Assembly: GCA_018239665.1 (NCBI GenBank)
Contig: JAFEGV010000018.1
Coordinates: forward strand, 1 to 32,548
Length of the DNA stretch: 32,548 nucleotides
DNA from: Verrucomicrobiota bacterium
GTDB taxonomy: Bacteria; Chlamydiota; Chlamydiia; Chlamydiales; Rhabdochlamydiaceae
Reading direction: 5' to 3'
In this document: piece by piece, positions 16,192 through 23,192 of the stretch
How the letters are laid out: the number at the start of each line of letters is the position of its first letter
How positions within the stretch are numbered: the stretch's first letter is position 1
The notes under the pieces: model-generated
What the model was told of the DNA's origin: nothing
What the model saw: the letters and a program-made list of their open reading frames with translations, nothing else
Database searches by the model: none
Position numbers and translations under genes: made by a program

Positions 16192-17199
16192 TTAGCTGGC
16201 CGTTAACTTTTCAAATACCGTGTAGATCATCTGGTATTGGTCCTTGTTGCCTCCCAGTGCATACCGCTGCAAGCGGGACTGAGCTGCAATATCGAAGATG
16301 CGGACCGGCCTACTTTCCACCCATCGTTCATAGCACTCACTGCAGTTAATGAATGTTCCAGCTCGACCAATTCCGCCGCTGCAATGGACTACGATCGGAG
16401 CTAAAATGGATTGCTCTTTCCGATAAGCATAGGCAAACTTGACCAGATTGGCTACCCCATCGGTCGCTCCCGCGGAAAAGTCTTTCCAATGGGGGAGGTG
16501 CCATTGCGAGAAATAGTGAGGCTTCGAAGAGCCTCTGATGTTAAGTTGAAAGTCCCGCCGTTCAAGTTTCCATGTATCGGAAAGATCGATCGAGGAATGG
16601 ACTTTAGTGCACTTGACTTCGTAGGCCCCCGCATTGCCTACCCATGTCTCTCCTTCTTCGTAGGGGAGATAAGGATCCGCTTTGACCGAGCGACCTTCCA
16701 TGAAGGCGGTCAAGCTGATGACAAGAGGGACAGACTCTTGATGGAGCATCCGCATAAACGGAAAAAAATATTCTGGGACAGGCGCTGAGGTGGCAATGTA
16801 CTTGCCGGGAATATAGGGCTTTATAACTAACGGATCGTGATCGGGGAACGAGATCCAACTGCCGTTCATTCCAAATGTATTCCCGTCGATTTTCACTTGA
16901 TTGAACGCAAAGGGCGTCACATCGGAATGCCGGTCCCTTCCAAATGAATAATCAATGGGGAACCTCTGGAGCTCATCGAGCTTTCCGTCGACAAATTCAT
17001 TGAGGTCGCTGTATCCAATGCTCCCATTGCCTAAATTCAAAGGAGTTAACGCCTTGAGCTCTACGCTAGGCCCGCTTAAGCTGTCCAAATGAAGGGAAGC
17101 TATGCCTTGAGAAATAGAAGTGCAGTTCTCGATGTTATCCGAAGAAACAGGAATTATTTGGACAACCTTATCCGGATTAAGATCAACACCGTTTGCCAT
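16192..17199 (-). CDS. Classical (eukaryote-type) protein tyrosine phosphatase, putative effector
   Basis: 335 residues with a complete classical PTP domain, about 75-335, reading in metazoan-PTP order. GRDRHSDVTPFAFNQVKI corresponds to the NRYxxxxPYDxxRVxL block. GKYIATSAPVPEYFFPFMRM corresponds to YIATQGPxPxTxxxFWRM. The WPD-loop position is HWKDFSAG, keeping the general acid D240 with Lys for Pro. The P-loop is VHCSGGIGRAGTF with nucleophile C273 and R279. The Q-loop is GGNKDQYQMIY: Q321 is kept, but the upstream catalytic Gln of the QTxxQ motif is Gly (G317). The first ~75 residues are polar, with no signal peptide, and could carry a type III secretion signal. YopH-like use against host phosphotyrosine is an inference. 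Start: GGGGG 5 bases before ATG 17199. Confidence 0.9.
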   Translation of the reverse strand: MANGVDLNPDKVVQIIPVSSDNIENCTSISQGIASLHLDSLSGPSVELKALTPLNLGNGSIGYSDLNEFVDGKLDELQRFPIDYSFGRDRHSDVTPFAFNQVKIDGNTFGMNGSWISFPDHDPLVIKPYIPGKYIATSAPVPEYFFPFMRMLHQESVPLVISLTAFMEGRSVKADPYLPYEEGETWVGNAGAYEVKCTKVHSSIDLSDTWKLERRDFQLNIRGSSKPHYFSQWHLPHWKDFSAGATDGVANLVKFAYAYRKEQSILAPIVVHCSGGIGRAGTFINCSECYERWVESRPVRIFDIAAQSRLQRYALGGNKDQYQMIYTVFEKLTAS

Positions 17200-17434
17200 A
17201 GAACCCCCATTAAATGATGTTTTCCGAACATTTTACCAAAATTTGGTTAAAATAGTGCAAATTTTTCCCCAAAAAAGACCAAAAAACGGTATCTTGGTAT
17301 TGCATGTTCCTGTGCCTTTGCATTTGAATTGAAACATCCGTGAAGATAGGATTTAGCCCATTGGTTTCGTGGCAGTTGCATCTTTGCAAACTCGATGTTC
17401 TACTTTTTTGAAAGTTTTAATTTTAGGAGCTCTT

Positions 17435-19060
17435 ATGGATATAACACGATCGCCCCTGCAAAAAGTTCGAGAGCAATACCAACCTCCTTTGCCAGAAATA
17501 TTATTTGATGTTTCCACCGTCCATTTAACTCCTATCGGAAAAGATCCGGCTGTACATGAAGATGAGAAGGTCAAAACCCAATTTCCCCATATTTTCGGAC
17601 AGCCTCTGTTAATGGCAAAGCCAGGAAGGCCCAAAGATAGCCAAGTGTTGCGCGTAGGAGTAGTTTTCTCCGGAGGGCAGGCAGCAGGCGGGCACAATGT
17701 GATCACAGGTCTTTTCGATGCCTTAAAGAAACTCCATCCGCAAAGCCGTTTGTTCGGTTTTCTCGGAGGCCCCGGAGGAATTGTCAGCGGATCTTATCAA
17801 GAACTTGAGCTCGATATGATCAAGCCATACCGGAACCAAGGAGGGTTTGACTTGATCGGATCAGGAAGGACAAAGATCGAAACTCCCGAACAATTATCCG
17901 CTTCTTTAGAAGCCATGCAGAAGCTGCAGCTGGACGGGCTTGTGATCATCGGAGGCGATGATTCTAATACAAACGCTGCCGTTTTAGCCGAATACTTTGC
18001 CGCGAATGGCTGTAAGACAAAAGTAGTCGGCGTTCCAAAGACGATCGATGGGGATTTAAAGAACGAGCATGTCGCGATCTCTTTTGGTTTTGATACAGCA
18101 TGCAAAGTCTATTCCGAGATCATCGGCAATATTGCCCGCGATGCCTTATCGGCAAAAAAGTATTACCACTTCATCCGCTTAATGGGGCGGTCTGCATCCC
18201 ACATTGCGTTAGAATGCGCGTTAGCTACGCATCCGACTTATGCAATCATTGGCGAAGAAGTCTTCTCTGTGAAAAAAACGCTAAAGCAAATTACCGAGGA
18301 GCTTGCCGACCTCATTTGCGCAAGAGCTGCTCTTGGCAAACATTTTGGCGTCATCTTGGTTCCCGAGGGATTAATCGAGTTTATTCCGGAAGTGGGGATC
18401 TTGATCCAAGAGCTCAACGCTATTTTAGCCAAGCAGGAAAACTGCGATATCGCAACAGTGTTGAAAAATCTTACTCCGCCCTCCCAAAAGTGCTTTAGCT
18501 CGCTTCCTGAGCTGATTCAAAAACAGCTGCTTTTGAGCCGCGATCCCCATGGCAATGTCCAAGTTTCATTCATTGAAACGGAGAGGCTGCTCATGGAAAT
18601 GGTCTCGAGCGAGCTTTCGTCACGCCGCAAAGAGGGGAGCTACCAAGGTAAGTTCAATGCGGTCCAGCATTTTCTTGGATATGAAGGCCGATCAGGGTTT
18701 CCTTCGAACTTTGATTGCAATTATTGCTACAGCCTAGGTTTCTCTGCAGCTTTGCTTATCGATTCGGGTCATTCCGGATATATGTGCTTTGTCAAAGACC
18801 TTGCTCGTCCTGTGAGCCAGTGGCAAATGGGAGGAGTTCCCTTGACCTCTTTGATGAACTTTGAGATGCGCAAAGGGCAGCTTAAACCGGTCATTAAAAA
18901 AGCCCTTGTCGATTTAAAAGGTAAATCGTTCCACGTATTTTCCGAGAATAGAAAGAAATGGGGAGTTGACGATCCCTATTGTTTTCCCGGCCCTATTCAG
19001 TTTTTTGGCGATACAGCCTTAACAGATTCCCGTCCCTTCATATTAACCGATCTTAATTGA
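17435..19060 (+). CDS. pfp: PPi-dependent 6-phosphofructokinase, long form
   Basis: Phosphorylates fructose-6-phosphate reversibly with pyrophosphate, the glycolytic PFK step. 541 residues, the long chlamydial/plant beta-subunit type. Motifs are FLGGPGGIVSG, IIGGDDSNTNAAVLAEYF, VPKTIDGDLKN (PKTIDGD, where PPi enzymes differ from ATP enzymes), and LMGRSASHIALECALATHP. ATG 17435 has AGGAG 6 bases upstream; the frame is open 22 codons further, but those residues lack family character. First gene of an apparent plus-strand operon: the RasGAP gene starts 15 bp after its stop. The sister PFP common in chlamydiae is not in the window. Confidence 0.94.
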   Translation: MDITRSPLQKVREQYQPPLPEILFDVSTVHLTPIGKDPAVHEDEKVKTQFPHIFGQPLLMAKPGRPKDSQVLRVGVVFSGGQAAGGHNVITGLFDALKKLHPQSRLFGFLGGPGGIVSGSYQELELDMIKPYRNQGGFDLIGSGRTKIETPEQLSASLEAMQKLQLDGLVIIGGDDSNTNAAVLAEYFAANGCKTKVVGVPKTIDGDLKNEHVAISFGFDTACKVYSEIIGNIARDALSAKKYYHFIRLMGRSASHIALECALATHPTYAIIGEEVFSVKKTLKQITEELADLICARAALGKHFGVILVPEGLIEFIPEVGILIQELNAILAKQENCDIATVLKNLTPPSQKCFSSLPELIQKQLLLSRDPHGNVQVSFIETERLLMEMVSSELSSRRKEGSYQGKFNAVQHFLGYEGRSGFPSNFDCNYCYSLGFSAALLIDSGHSGYMCFVKDLARPVSQWQMGGVPLTSLMNFEMRKGQLKPVIKKALVDLKGKSFHVFSENRKKWGVDDPYCFPGPIQFFGDTALTDSRPFILTDLN

Positions 19061-19075
19061 TTATAGATAAATTTT

Positions 19076-20731
19076 ATGGCCACACCAATCAAGCTCAACA
19101 AAACCGCGGTAGATCCACATCAGGTTGATGAAGATCAAGGAGTCCCGGATCTGAGGCATAGACCTCCAACTCCCGCAACTACCTCAGAACAAGATGACAT
19201 CTTAGTTCAGTCTGAAACCAGTACTCTAGCTCCCCCCTTTCCACAACCTTTGATGATGCAAAGAGAAGCCGCCTTGATGGAAGAACTTCGGCTAAAGTTG
19301 AATAGTGTTTCAAGACCTCCGGAAGAAATTCTGTACACACGCCGTCTTGATCAATCGGATAAGCTGGAATCGGATCGTGCAAGGAGCGCTCCTGGAGCTA
19401 CGCCTTTTAGGCACAATGAGTCTCCGCCCGTCGTACCGCTTCGCCGTTCCCGCACAGCAGATTCATCTAATTCTCCCTCCTCTTCAACGGCGCCGCCTGC
19501 CTATCCTGGCCCTCTCTGCACCGATAGACAAGTTCCTGTTGGATCGAGTTCCCTTTTCTCTCCACGTCCCAGCCATCGCGATGACCGCGCCCATGAAGAT
19601 AGGCATATCCCGTCCGCTTCAACTCCCTCATCAACATTTTCTTCCTCCTCCTCTTCGACAGTTTCACCCTTTCCTTCATTAAGCATGGTGTATGGGAACT
19701 ACAGCACGCTGAATCCTTTGCTCATAAAAAATGTTGTGTTCGATTCCGGTGAGCTTGGAAAACGGTGCCCTACACTATTGAAAATAACGGAGAAAAAGAA
19801 ATTCGATGCGCAAGAAGCTGCCAAGGAAGTCACCCAATGTTTAGCGTTGCCTCAAGGACCTGAGCTGCTTTCCGAAACTTTGCTTAAGCTGAAAAGGGAA
19901 TTAGAGGGAACAAAAAGAGAACCCCGTTTCCATGAACTGATGGCCTGCTTGCTGCTTTTTCCTCAGGCCGTTAGGTTTACTTCAGCCTTTGTTGCTCTTC
20001 ATGAGGATTGTGATGAATTTAGCTTGAGGATGATCACTTTGCTCAACCTAAGAGAGTCCGCGCCGTTATCGGTTATCTATTCCCTTTCGCTGTTTACCAA
20101 AAATGAGCTGCCGGGACAGACTTTGGACACTCTTTTTCGTGGAACAAATCTTTCAACGTCGCTTTGCAAGGAGTATGGGCTTCAACTTCTTGATCCCGAA
20201 CTTCGCCTCCTCGGACGATCAGTTAAGCGCTCTTTGGAAAAAAGCGATCTTCTCAGTTTGTGCTTAAATGAAAAGCTGCTGCAAAAACACCTCTCAGTTG
20301 CAGATGCCGTTCCTCCCAGTGAAGTTGTAGCTGCACGCCTGCAAGAAAATATCATCTCCTGCAAGTCCTATTTTAGAGAGATGCTGACATGGATTTATCA
20401 AATGAGAATCTCCCCCGAATGCCAGAGCCTTTTGGCGATGCGCCGCGCCCAGATTGGCAAACATTTTGACTTGTCCCACTCTGATGAGCGGTTGATTGCC
20501 TTTACCGGGCAGCTTCTCTTCTTGCGCATTCTGAATCCCTTCTTAATCGAACAAGGAACGACGGAATTGGAGCGATCTGCATTAGTGAGCCTGACAAAAA
20601 TCACACAAGCATTGACAAATCAAATCCCCTTCGGCACAGAAAAACAGGATCCGATTTTTAAATCCTTCAATGATATTTATGAGGATTTCAGGGGCCTCCA
20701 TCAGCAATTTATCAACGCCAATTCTGCATGA
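19076..20731 (+). CDS. RasGAP-domain protein, putative host-targeted effector
   Basis: 551 residues. Residues 1-205 are Pro/Ser/Arg-rich and disordered-looking, with a Ser run at 186-194 and a PxxPxR SH3-ligand pattern (PVVPLR, 118-123). Residues ~230-551 read as a RasGAP fold. DTLFRGTNLSTSLCKEY matches the LFRxNxLATxxxxEY block and supplies the arginine finger R355. QLLFLRILNPFL matches FVFLRxxxPAI with structural R484 and P488. LVSLTKITQALTNQIPFG and PIFKSFNDIYEDF match the following helices. RasGAP domains speed GTP hydrolysis by Ras-type GTPases and are essentially eukaryotic, so action in the host cell is inferred. There is no signal peptide and no clear ribosome binding site. It lies 15 bp after pfp and its stop overlaps the methyltransferase start (ATGA). 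Confidence 0.85.
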   Translation: MATPIKLNKTAVDPHQVDEDQGVPDLRHRPPTPATTSEQDDILVQSETSTLAPPFPQPLMMQREAALMEELRLKLNSVSRPPEEILYTRRLDQSDKLESDRARSAPGATPFRHNESPPVVPLRRSRTADSSNSPSSSTAPPAYPGPLCTDRQVPVGSSSLFSPRPSHRDDRAHEDRHIPSASTPSSTFSSSSSSTVSPFPSLSMVYGNYSTLNPLLIKNVVFDSGELGKRCPTLLKITEKKKFDAQEAAKEVTQCLALPQGPELLSETLLKLKRELEGTKREPRFHELMACLLLFPQAVRFTSAFVALHEDCDEFSLRMITLLNLRESAPLSVIYSLSLFTKNELPGQTLDTLFRGTNLSTSLCKEYGLQLLDPELRLLGRSVKRSLEKSDLLSLCLNEKLLQKHLSVADAVPPSEVVAARLQENIISCKSYFREMLTWIYQMRISPECQSLLAMRRAQIGKHFDLSHSDERLIAFTGQLLFLRILNPFLIEQGTTELERSALVSLTKITQALTNQIPFGTEKQDPIFKSFNDIYEDFRGLHQQFINANSA

Positions 20732-21408
20732 AAACCATTTACCGCCAATTTTTCTTATGTTTCATCGCGTTGAAAGTGTGGTGGTATTTTATGCAGGAAG
20801 AGAGGCGCGTGCGCCTCGGTTTCTATCACAATGCGAAGTTTCGCTCTCGAGACCTCGCACTTAAAAAAGCCTACCGGTTTAACAATCCCTATCGGATGAA
20901 CAAGGTGTTCTTGCGCAGGATGGGATGCCAAGAGGTCGATACATACGGGGAAACTCCTTTGACGACCCTGTATGCTATTGCCAAAGAATGCGGGATAACA
21001 TCGCAAGACCATTTCGTCGATCTCGGCTGCGGCAGGGGACGTGGAACCTTCTTTTTAAACGACTATTTCGGATGCACGGCAACCGGGGTTGAGTGGAATC
21101 CTCAGTTTGTGGCCAAAGCGGAAAAGGTAGCCGCAGCCGATCCATATAACGCTCCGGCGTTCATCTGTGCAGATATGCTTAGCGCCGATCTGTCGAAAGC
21201 AAGCGTTATCTATTTGTTTGGCACGTGCCTTCCCGATCCGATCATCGAAAAGCTTATCGCCTCATTTGCCAGCCTCCCTCGATCCACCAAGATCATCACG
21301 GTCAGCTTTCCCTTAAGCGACTATTCAGAGGCGTTTCAAGAGGTAAAGGAGTTTACAGGATCATTTCCTTGGGGAGAGGGGAGCATATTCCTCAACCAAA
21401 AAATCTAG
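20728..21408 (+). CDS. Class I SAM-dependent methyltransferase
   Basis: 226 residues. A hydrophobic/basic N-terminus (FLCFIALKVWWYFMQEERR) is followed by a Rossmann-type methyltransferase domain. Motif I is HFVDLGCGRGRGTFFL, the acidic end of strand 2 is TGVEWNPQF, and the strand-4 region is ASVIYLFGTCLPDPIIEKL, followed by TKIITVSFPL. The layout of motif I and the late LFGTCLPDPII / IITVSFPL pair resembles DOT1-type lysine methyltransferases, but also small-molecule methyltransferases; the substrate is unknown. The ATGA overlap with the RasGAP gene implies translational coupling. The N-terminal segment could be a signal anchor or a membrane-association helix. Confidence 0.82.
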   Translation: MKTIYRQFFLCFIALKVWWYFMQEERRVRLGFYHNAKFRSRDLALKKAYRFNNPYRMNKVFLRRMGCQEVDTYGETPLTTLYAIAKECGITSQDHFVDLGCGRGRGTFFLNDYFGCTATGVEWNPQFVAKAEKVAAADPYNAPAFICADMLSADLSKASVIYLFGTCLPDPIIEKLIASFASLPRSTKIITVSFPLSDYSEAFQEVKEFTGSFPWGEGSIFLNQKI

Positions 21409-21440
21409 AGCTTAAGAGGGATCCTCCCTGAGAATCTAAG

Positions 21441-21455
21441 TTTGCAATTCCCTCT
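21441..21455. repeat. Solo terminus of the palindromic repeat
   Basis: TTTGCAATTCCCTCT is the reverse complement of the terminus AGAGGGAATTGCAAA that bounds repeat copy 1. It lies 33 bases left of full copy 2 and looks like a leftover end of another copy. Confidence 0.6.
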
Positions 21456-21487
21456 TGACATTGAAGAACCATTATTCAATAAATTAA

Positions 21488-21671
21488 AGAGGGGGTTACA
21501 AAACTCATTTACCCGTTAAAATCGCCTTTTTGAGGCTATTTACGCCCATTCTCCTCACCCGACCCACTGCGGGTCGGCCTTGTCGAATGGCCCGTGGCAG
21601 CTCCGCTGCCACTCACAAACAGCCTCAAAATCATCGATTTTATCGGGCAAAGCAGTTTTGTAACTCCCTCT
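21488..21671. repeat. Palindromic dispersed repeat, copy 2
   Basis: A 184-bp imperfect inverted repeat with termini AGAGGGGGTTACAAAAC and AGAGGGAGTTACAAAAC (right end read on the other strand). It has the same core as copy 1 (CGTTAAAATCG...TTTTTGAGGCT against its partner) and the same CCTCACCCGACCCACT-N-GGGTCGG centre. A second hairpin, GTGGCAGCTCCGCTGCCAC, sits near 21593-21612 and is absent from copy 1. It is non-coding and lies between the methyltransferase and PCD genes. Confidence 0.85.
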
Positions 21672-21705
21672 AAAGAGGGAATTGCAGTTTTGCGAGCTCC
21701 CCCTG
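21672..21705. repeat. Collapsed palindromic-repeat fragment
   Basis: Directly after copy 2, AGAGGGAATTGCA and TTGCGAGCTCCCCCT face each other a few bases apart, as if a copy had lost its whole interior. With the solo terminus at 21441 this accounts for most of the 319-bp gene-free stretch 21409-21727. The rest holds the start region of the PCD gene. Confidence 0.5.
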
Positions 21706-21727
21706 AATTTTTGAAAGAGGTTAAGAC

Positions 21728-22078
21728 ATGAACCCGCTTGTGAAAAAAAAATGCACTCCATGCGCTGCCGGCACGCTCCCCTTAAAAGCTGAAGCATTGC
21801 AACCCTACGCGCAGGAATTAGCTCAAGGCTGGAAGATCGTTGATGAGCACCATTTGGAAAAACGGTACCGATTTAAAAACTTTAAAGAAGCGTGGGATTT
21901 TACTAACGACATTGCCAAAATCGCTGAAGAAGAGGGACATCATCCCAATATCATGCTGGCTTGGGGAGAGGTGGTTGTGACGACTTGGACCCACAAGATC
22001 AATGGACTTTCAGAGAGCGATTTCATCCTTGCTGCGAAATGCGAAGCGGGCTACACCTCGCGGTTCGGAGTATCTTGA
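21728..22078 (+). CDS. Pterin-4-alpha-carbinolamine dehydratase
   Basis: 116 residues of the PCD/DCoH fold, which dehydrates 4a-hydroxytetrahydrobiopterin to quinonoid dihydropterin. The family signature is present as EEEGHHPNIMLAWGEVVVTTWTHKINGLSESD: two adjacent His, the Pro, the Trp and the later Thr-His. A Cys-containing leader (CTPCAAGTLPLKAEAL) is also typical of bacterial members. AAAGAGG lies 7 bases before ATG 21728. No aromatic amino-acid hydroxylase is nearby, so it may serve folate or molybdopterin-type pterins. It converges on the NUDIX gene with 2 bp between the stops. Confidence 0.94.
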   Translation: MNPLVKKKCTPCAAGTLPLKAEALQPYAQELAQGWKIVDEHHLEKRYRFKNFKEAWDFTNDIAKIAEEEGHHPNIMLAWGEVVVTTWTHKINGLSESDFILAAKCEAGYTSRFGVS

Positions 22079-22080
22079 CG

Positions 22081-22986
22081 CTAAATGATCCCTTTGCCTT
22101 CGGCTAATACCAGAGCATAGGTTAGAAAGGGGTCTCGGCAGTTGACTCGGACAACTTGCCCTTTGATGGGCACTTCGATATACCCTTTTACAAAACCCTC
22201 CTTAAGCTCTTGTTTGGAAAAGACAGGATTTTGAAAGATGGCCTCCGAGTACTCTTTTTGGTTATCTCCAGAATGGGAAGCCATTCCGCAATACAAGGGA
22301 ACAACGCTCATTAATACGCCGCTGTTTGGAGCGCAACTACCAAGAAGTTCAGTTTGTGTCAGTTGATATCCGGTCTCCTCTTTCAGCTCGCGAAGCGCCG
22401 TCTGCACTAAGGTTTCACCGTGTTGTTTTTTGCCCCGGGGCAATTCGATCTCCCAGCTGCGCGTTGCATGCCGGTAGGCCAAGTTCACCACGATTTTTTT
22501 GTTGGCAAGAACGGCAAGGACTGCGACTCCAGGAATCCCGTCCATCCCGCTTTTCCACATCAGCCGATCGTAGGTGCCATACACTCCGGACGGAAAGACC
22601 ACCGCATCGCGTATCCACATCCAATAGTGATCTTCAGCGACGATCCCGACAGCGCTCCAGTTTTCCGCGGTCTTCTCGGCAACCCCTTTCGAGATCAGCC
22701 GGAGCTTGGTCTGGTTTTCGATCCGTTTGATTTGCTCTGGATTGACGATGATCTCGATTTCACCTTTGCGCCAAGAGCCCAGAGGCCCAAAAGTTGAACT
22801 GTGCTCCTGGACCATTTTAAGGTATTGGCCGAGATGGCTTGTGATCTCTGGATTGTTGGCAGTTTTTTCTGCAGAGGCAGCGGGCTTGGTGTCTGCAGCT
22901 TGGCAAGTCAAACATGGACTTGCAGCGCAAGCGAAATAAATCAATTTTTTCGCTTTTGAAACGACCGTCATGCATCTTTTCAACAT
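22081..22986 (-). CDS. Exported NUDIX hydrolase
   Basis: 301 residues. The Nudix box GX5EX7REUXEEXGU is perfect: GKKQHGETLVQTALRELKEETGY. It hydrolyses nucleoside-diphosphate-linked substrates; which one cannot be told, though the surrounding layout (RSWEIELPRGKK before, GSCAPNSGVLMSVVPLYCG after) is of the ADP-ribose/NDP-sugar pyrophosphatase kind. Unusually, the N-terminus looks like a Sec signal peptide: positive residues, then KLIYFACAASPCLTCQAA, followed by an Ala/Thr-rich linker and a ~100-residue N-terminal domain before the Nudix fold. AGAGG is 5 bases before ATG 22986. It is divergent from ispG. Confidence 0.88.
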   Translation of the reverse strand: MLKRCMTVVSKAKKLIYFACAASPCLTCQAADTKPAASAEKTANNPEITSHLGQYLKMVQEHSSTFGPLGSWRKGEIEIIVNPEQIKRIENQTKLRLISKGVAEKTAENWSAVGIVAEDHYWMWIRDAVVFPSGVYGTYDRLMWKSGMDGIPGVAVLAVLANKKIVVNLAYRHATRSWEIELPRGKKQHGETLVQTALRELKEETGYQLTQTELLGSCAPNSGVLMSVVPLYCGMASHSGDNQKEYSEAIFQNPVFSKQELKEGFVKGYIEVPIKGQVVRVNCRDPFLTYALVLAEGKGII

Positions 22987-23084
22987 AATACCTCTGGGGT
23001 ATGAGTTAAAGCGAATGAATATGGCACTTTATCCAAATTATTATCAAGAAGGCGGTGAGCCGATAGGGGAATAAAATCAGGGGG

Positions 23085-23101
23085 GTAAAATATAATTTTA
23101 C
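23085..23101. promoter_or_regulatory. Operator-like palindrome between NUDIX and ispG genes
   Basis: GTAAAAT-ATA-ATTTTAC is a perfect 7-bp inverted repeat with a 3-base spacer in the 206-bp divergent gap. It contains TATAAT (23091-23096), a possible -10, although no good -35 stands 17 bases before it. It could be a repressor site or chance in AT-rich DNA. Confidence 0.3.
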
Positions 23102-23192
23102 TTGTGAGCGATCTTGGGCATCGTGAAAAACCTTCTTGTTTCCATTGAGCGAGTGGTTTAAAATTTTGCGAAATAATCTTTAGGAGCGAGTT

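Noticed and set aside
22326..22797. Long plus-strand frames opposite the NUDIX gene
   Set aside because: The NUDIX frame has a perfect motif, ribosome binding site and signal peptide; these are antisense shadows.
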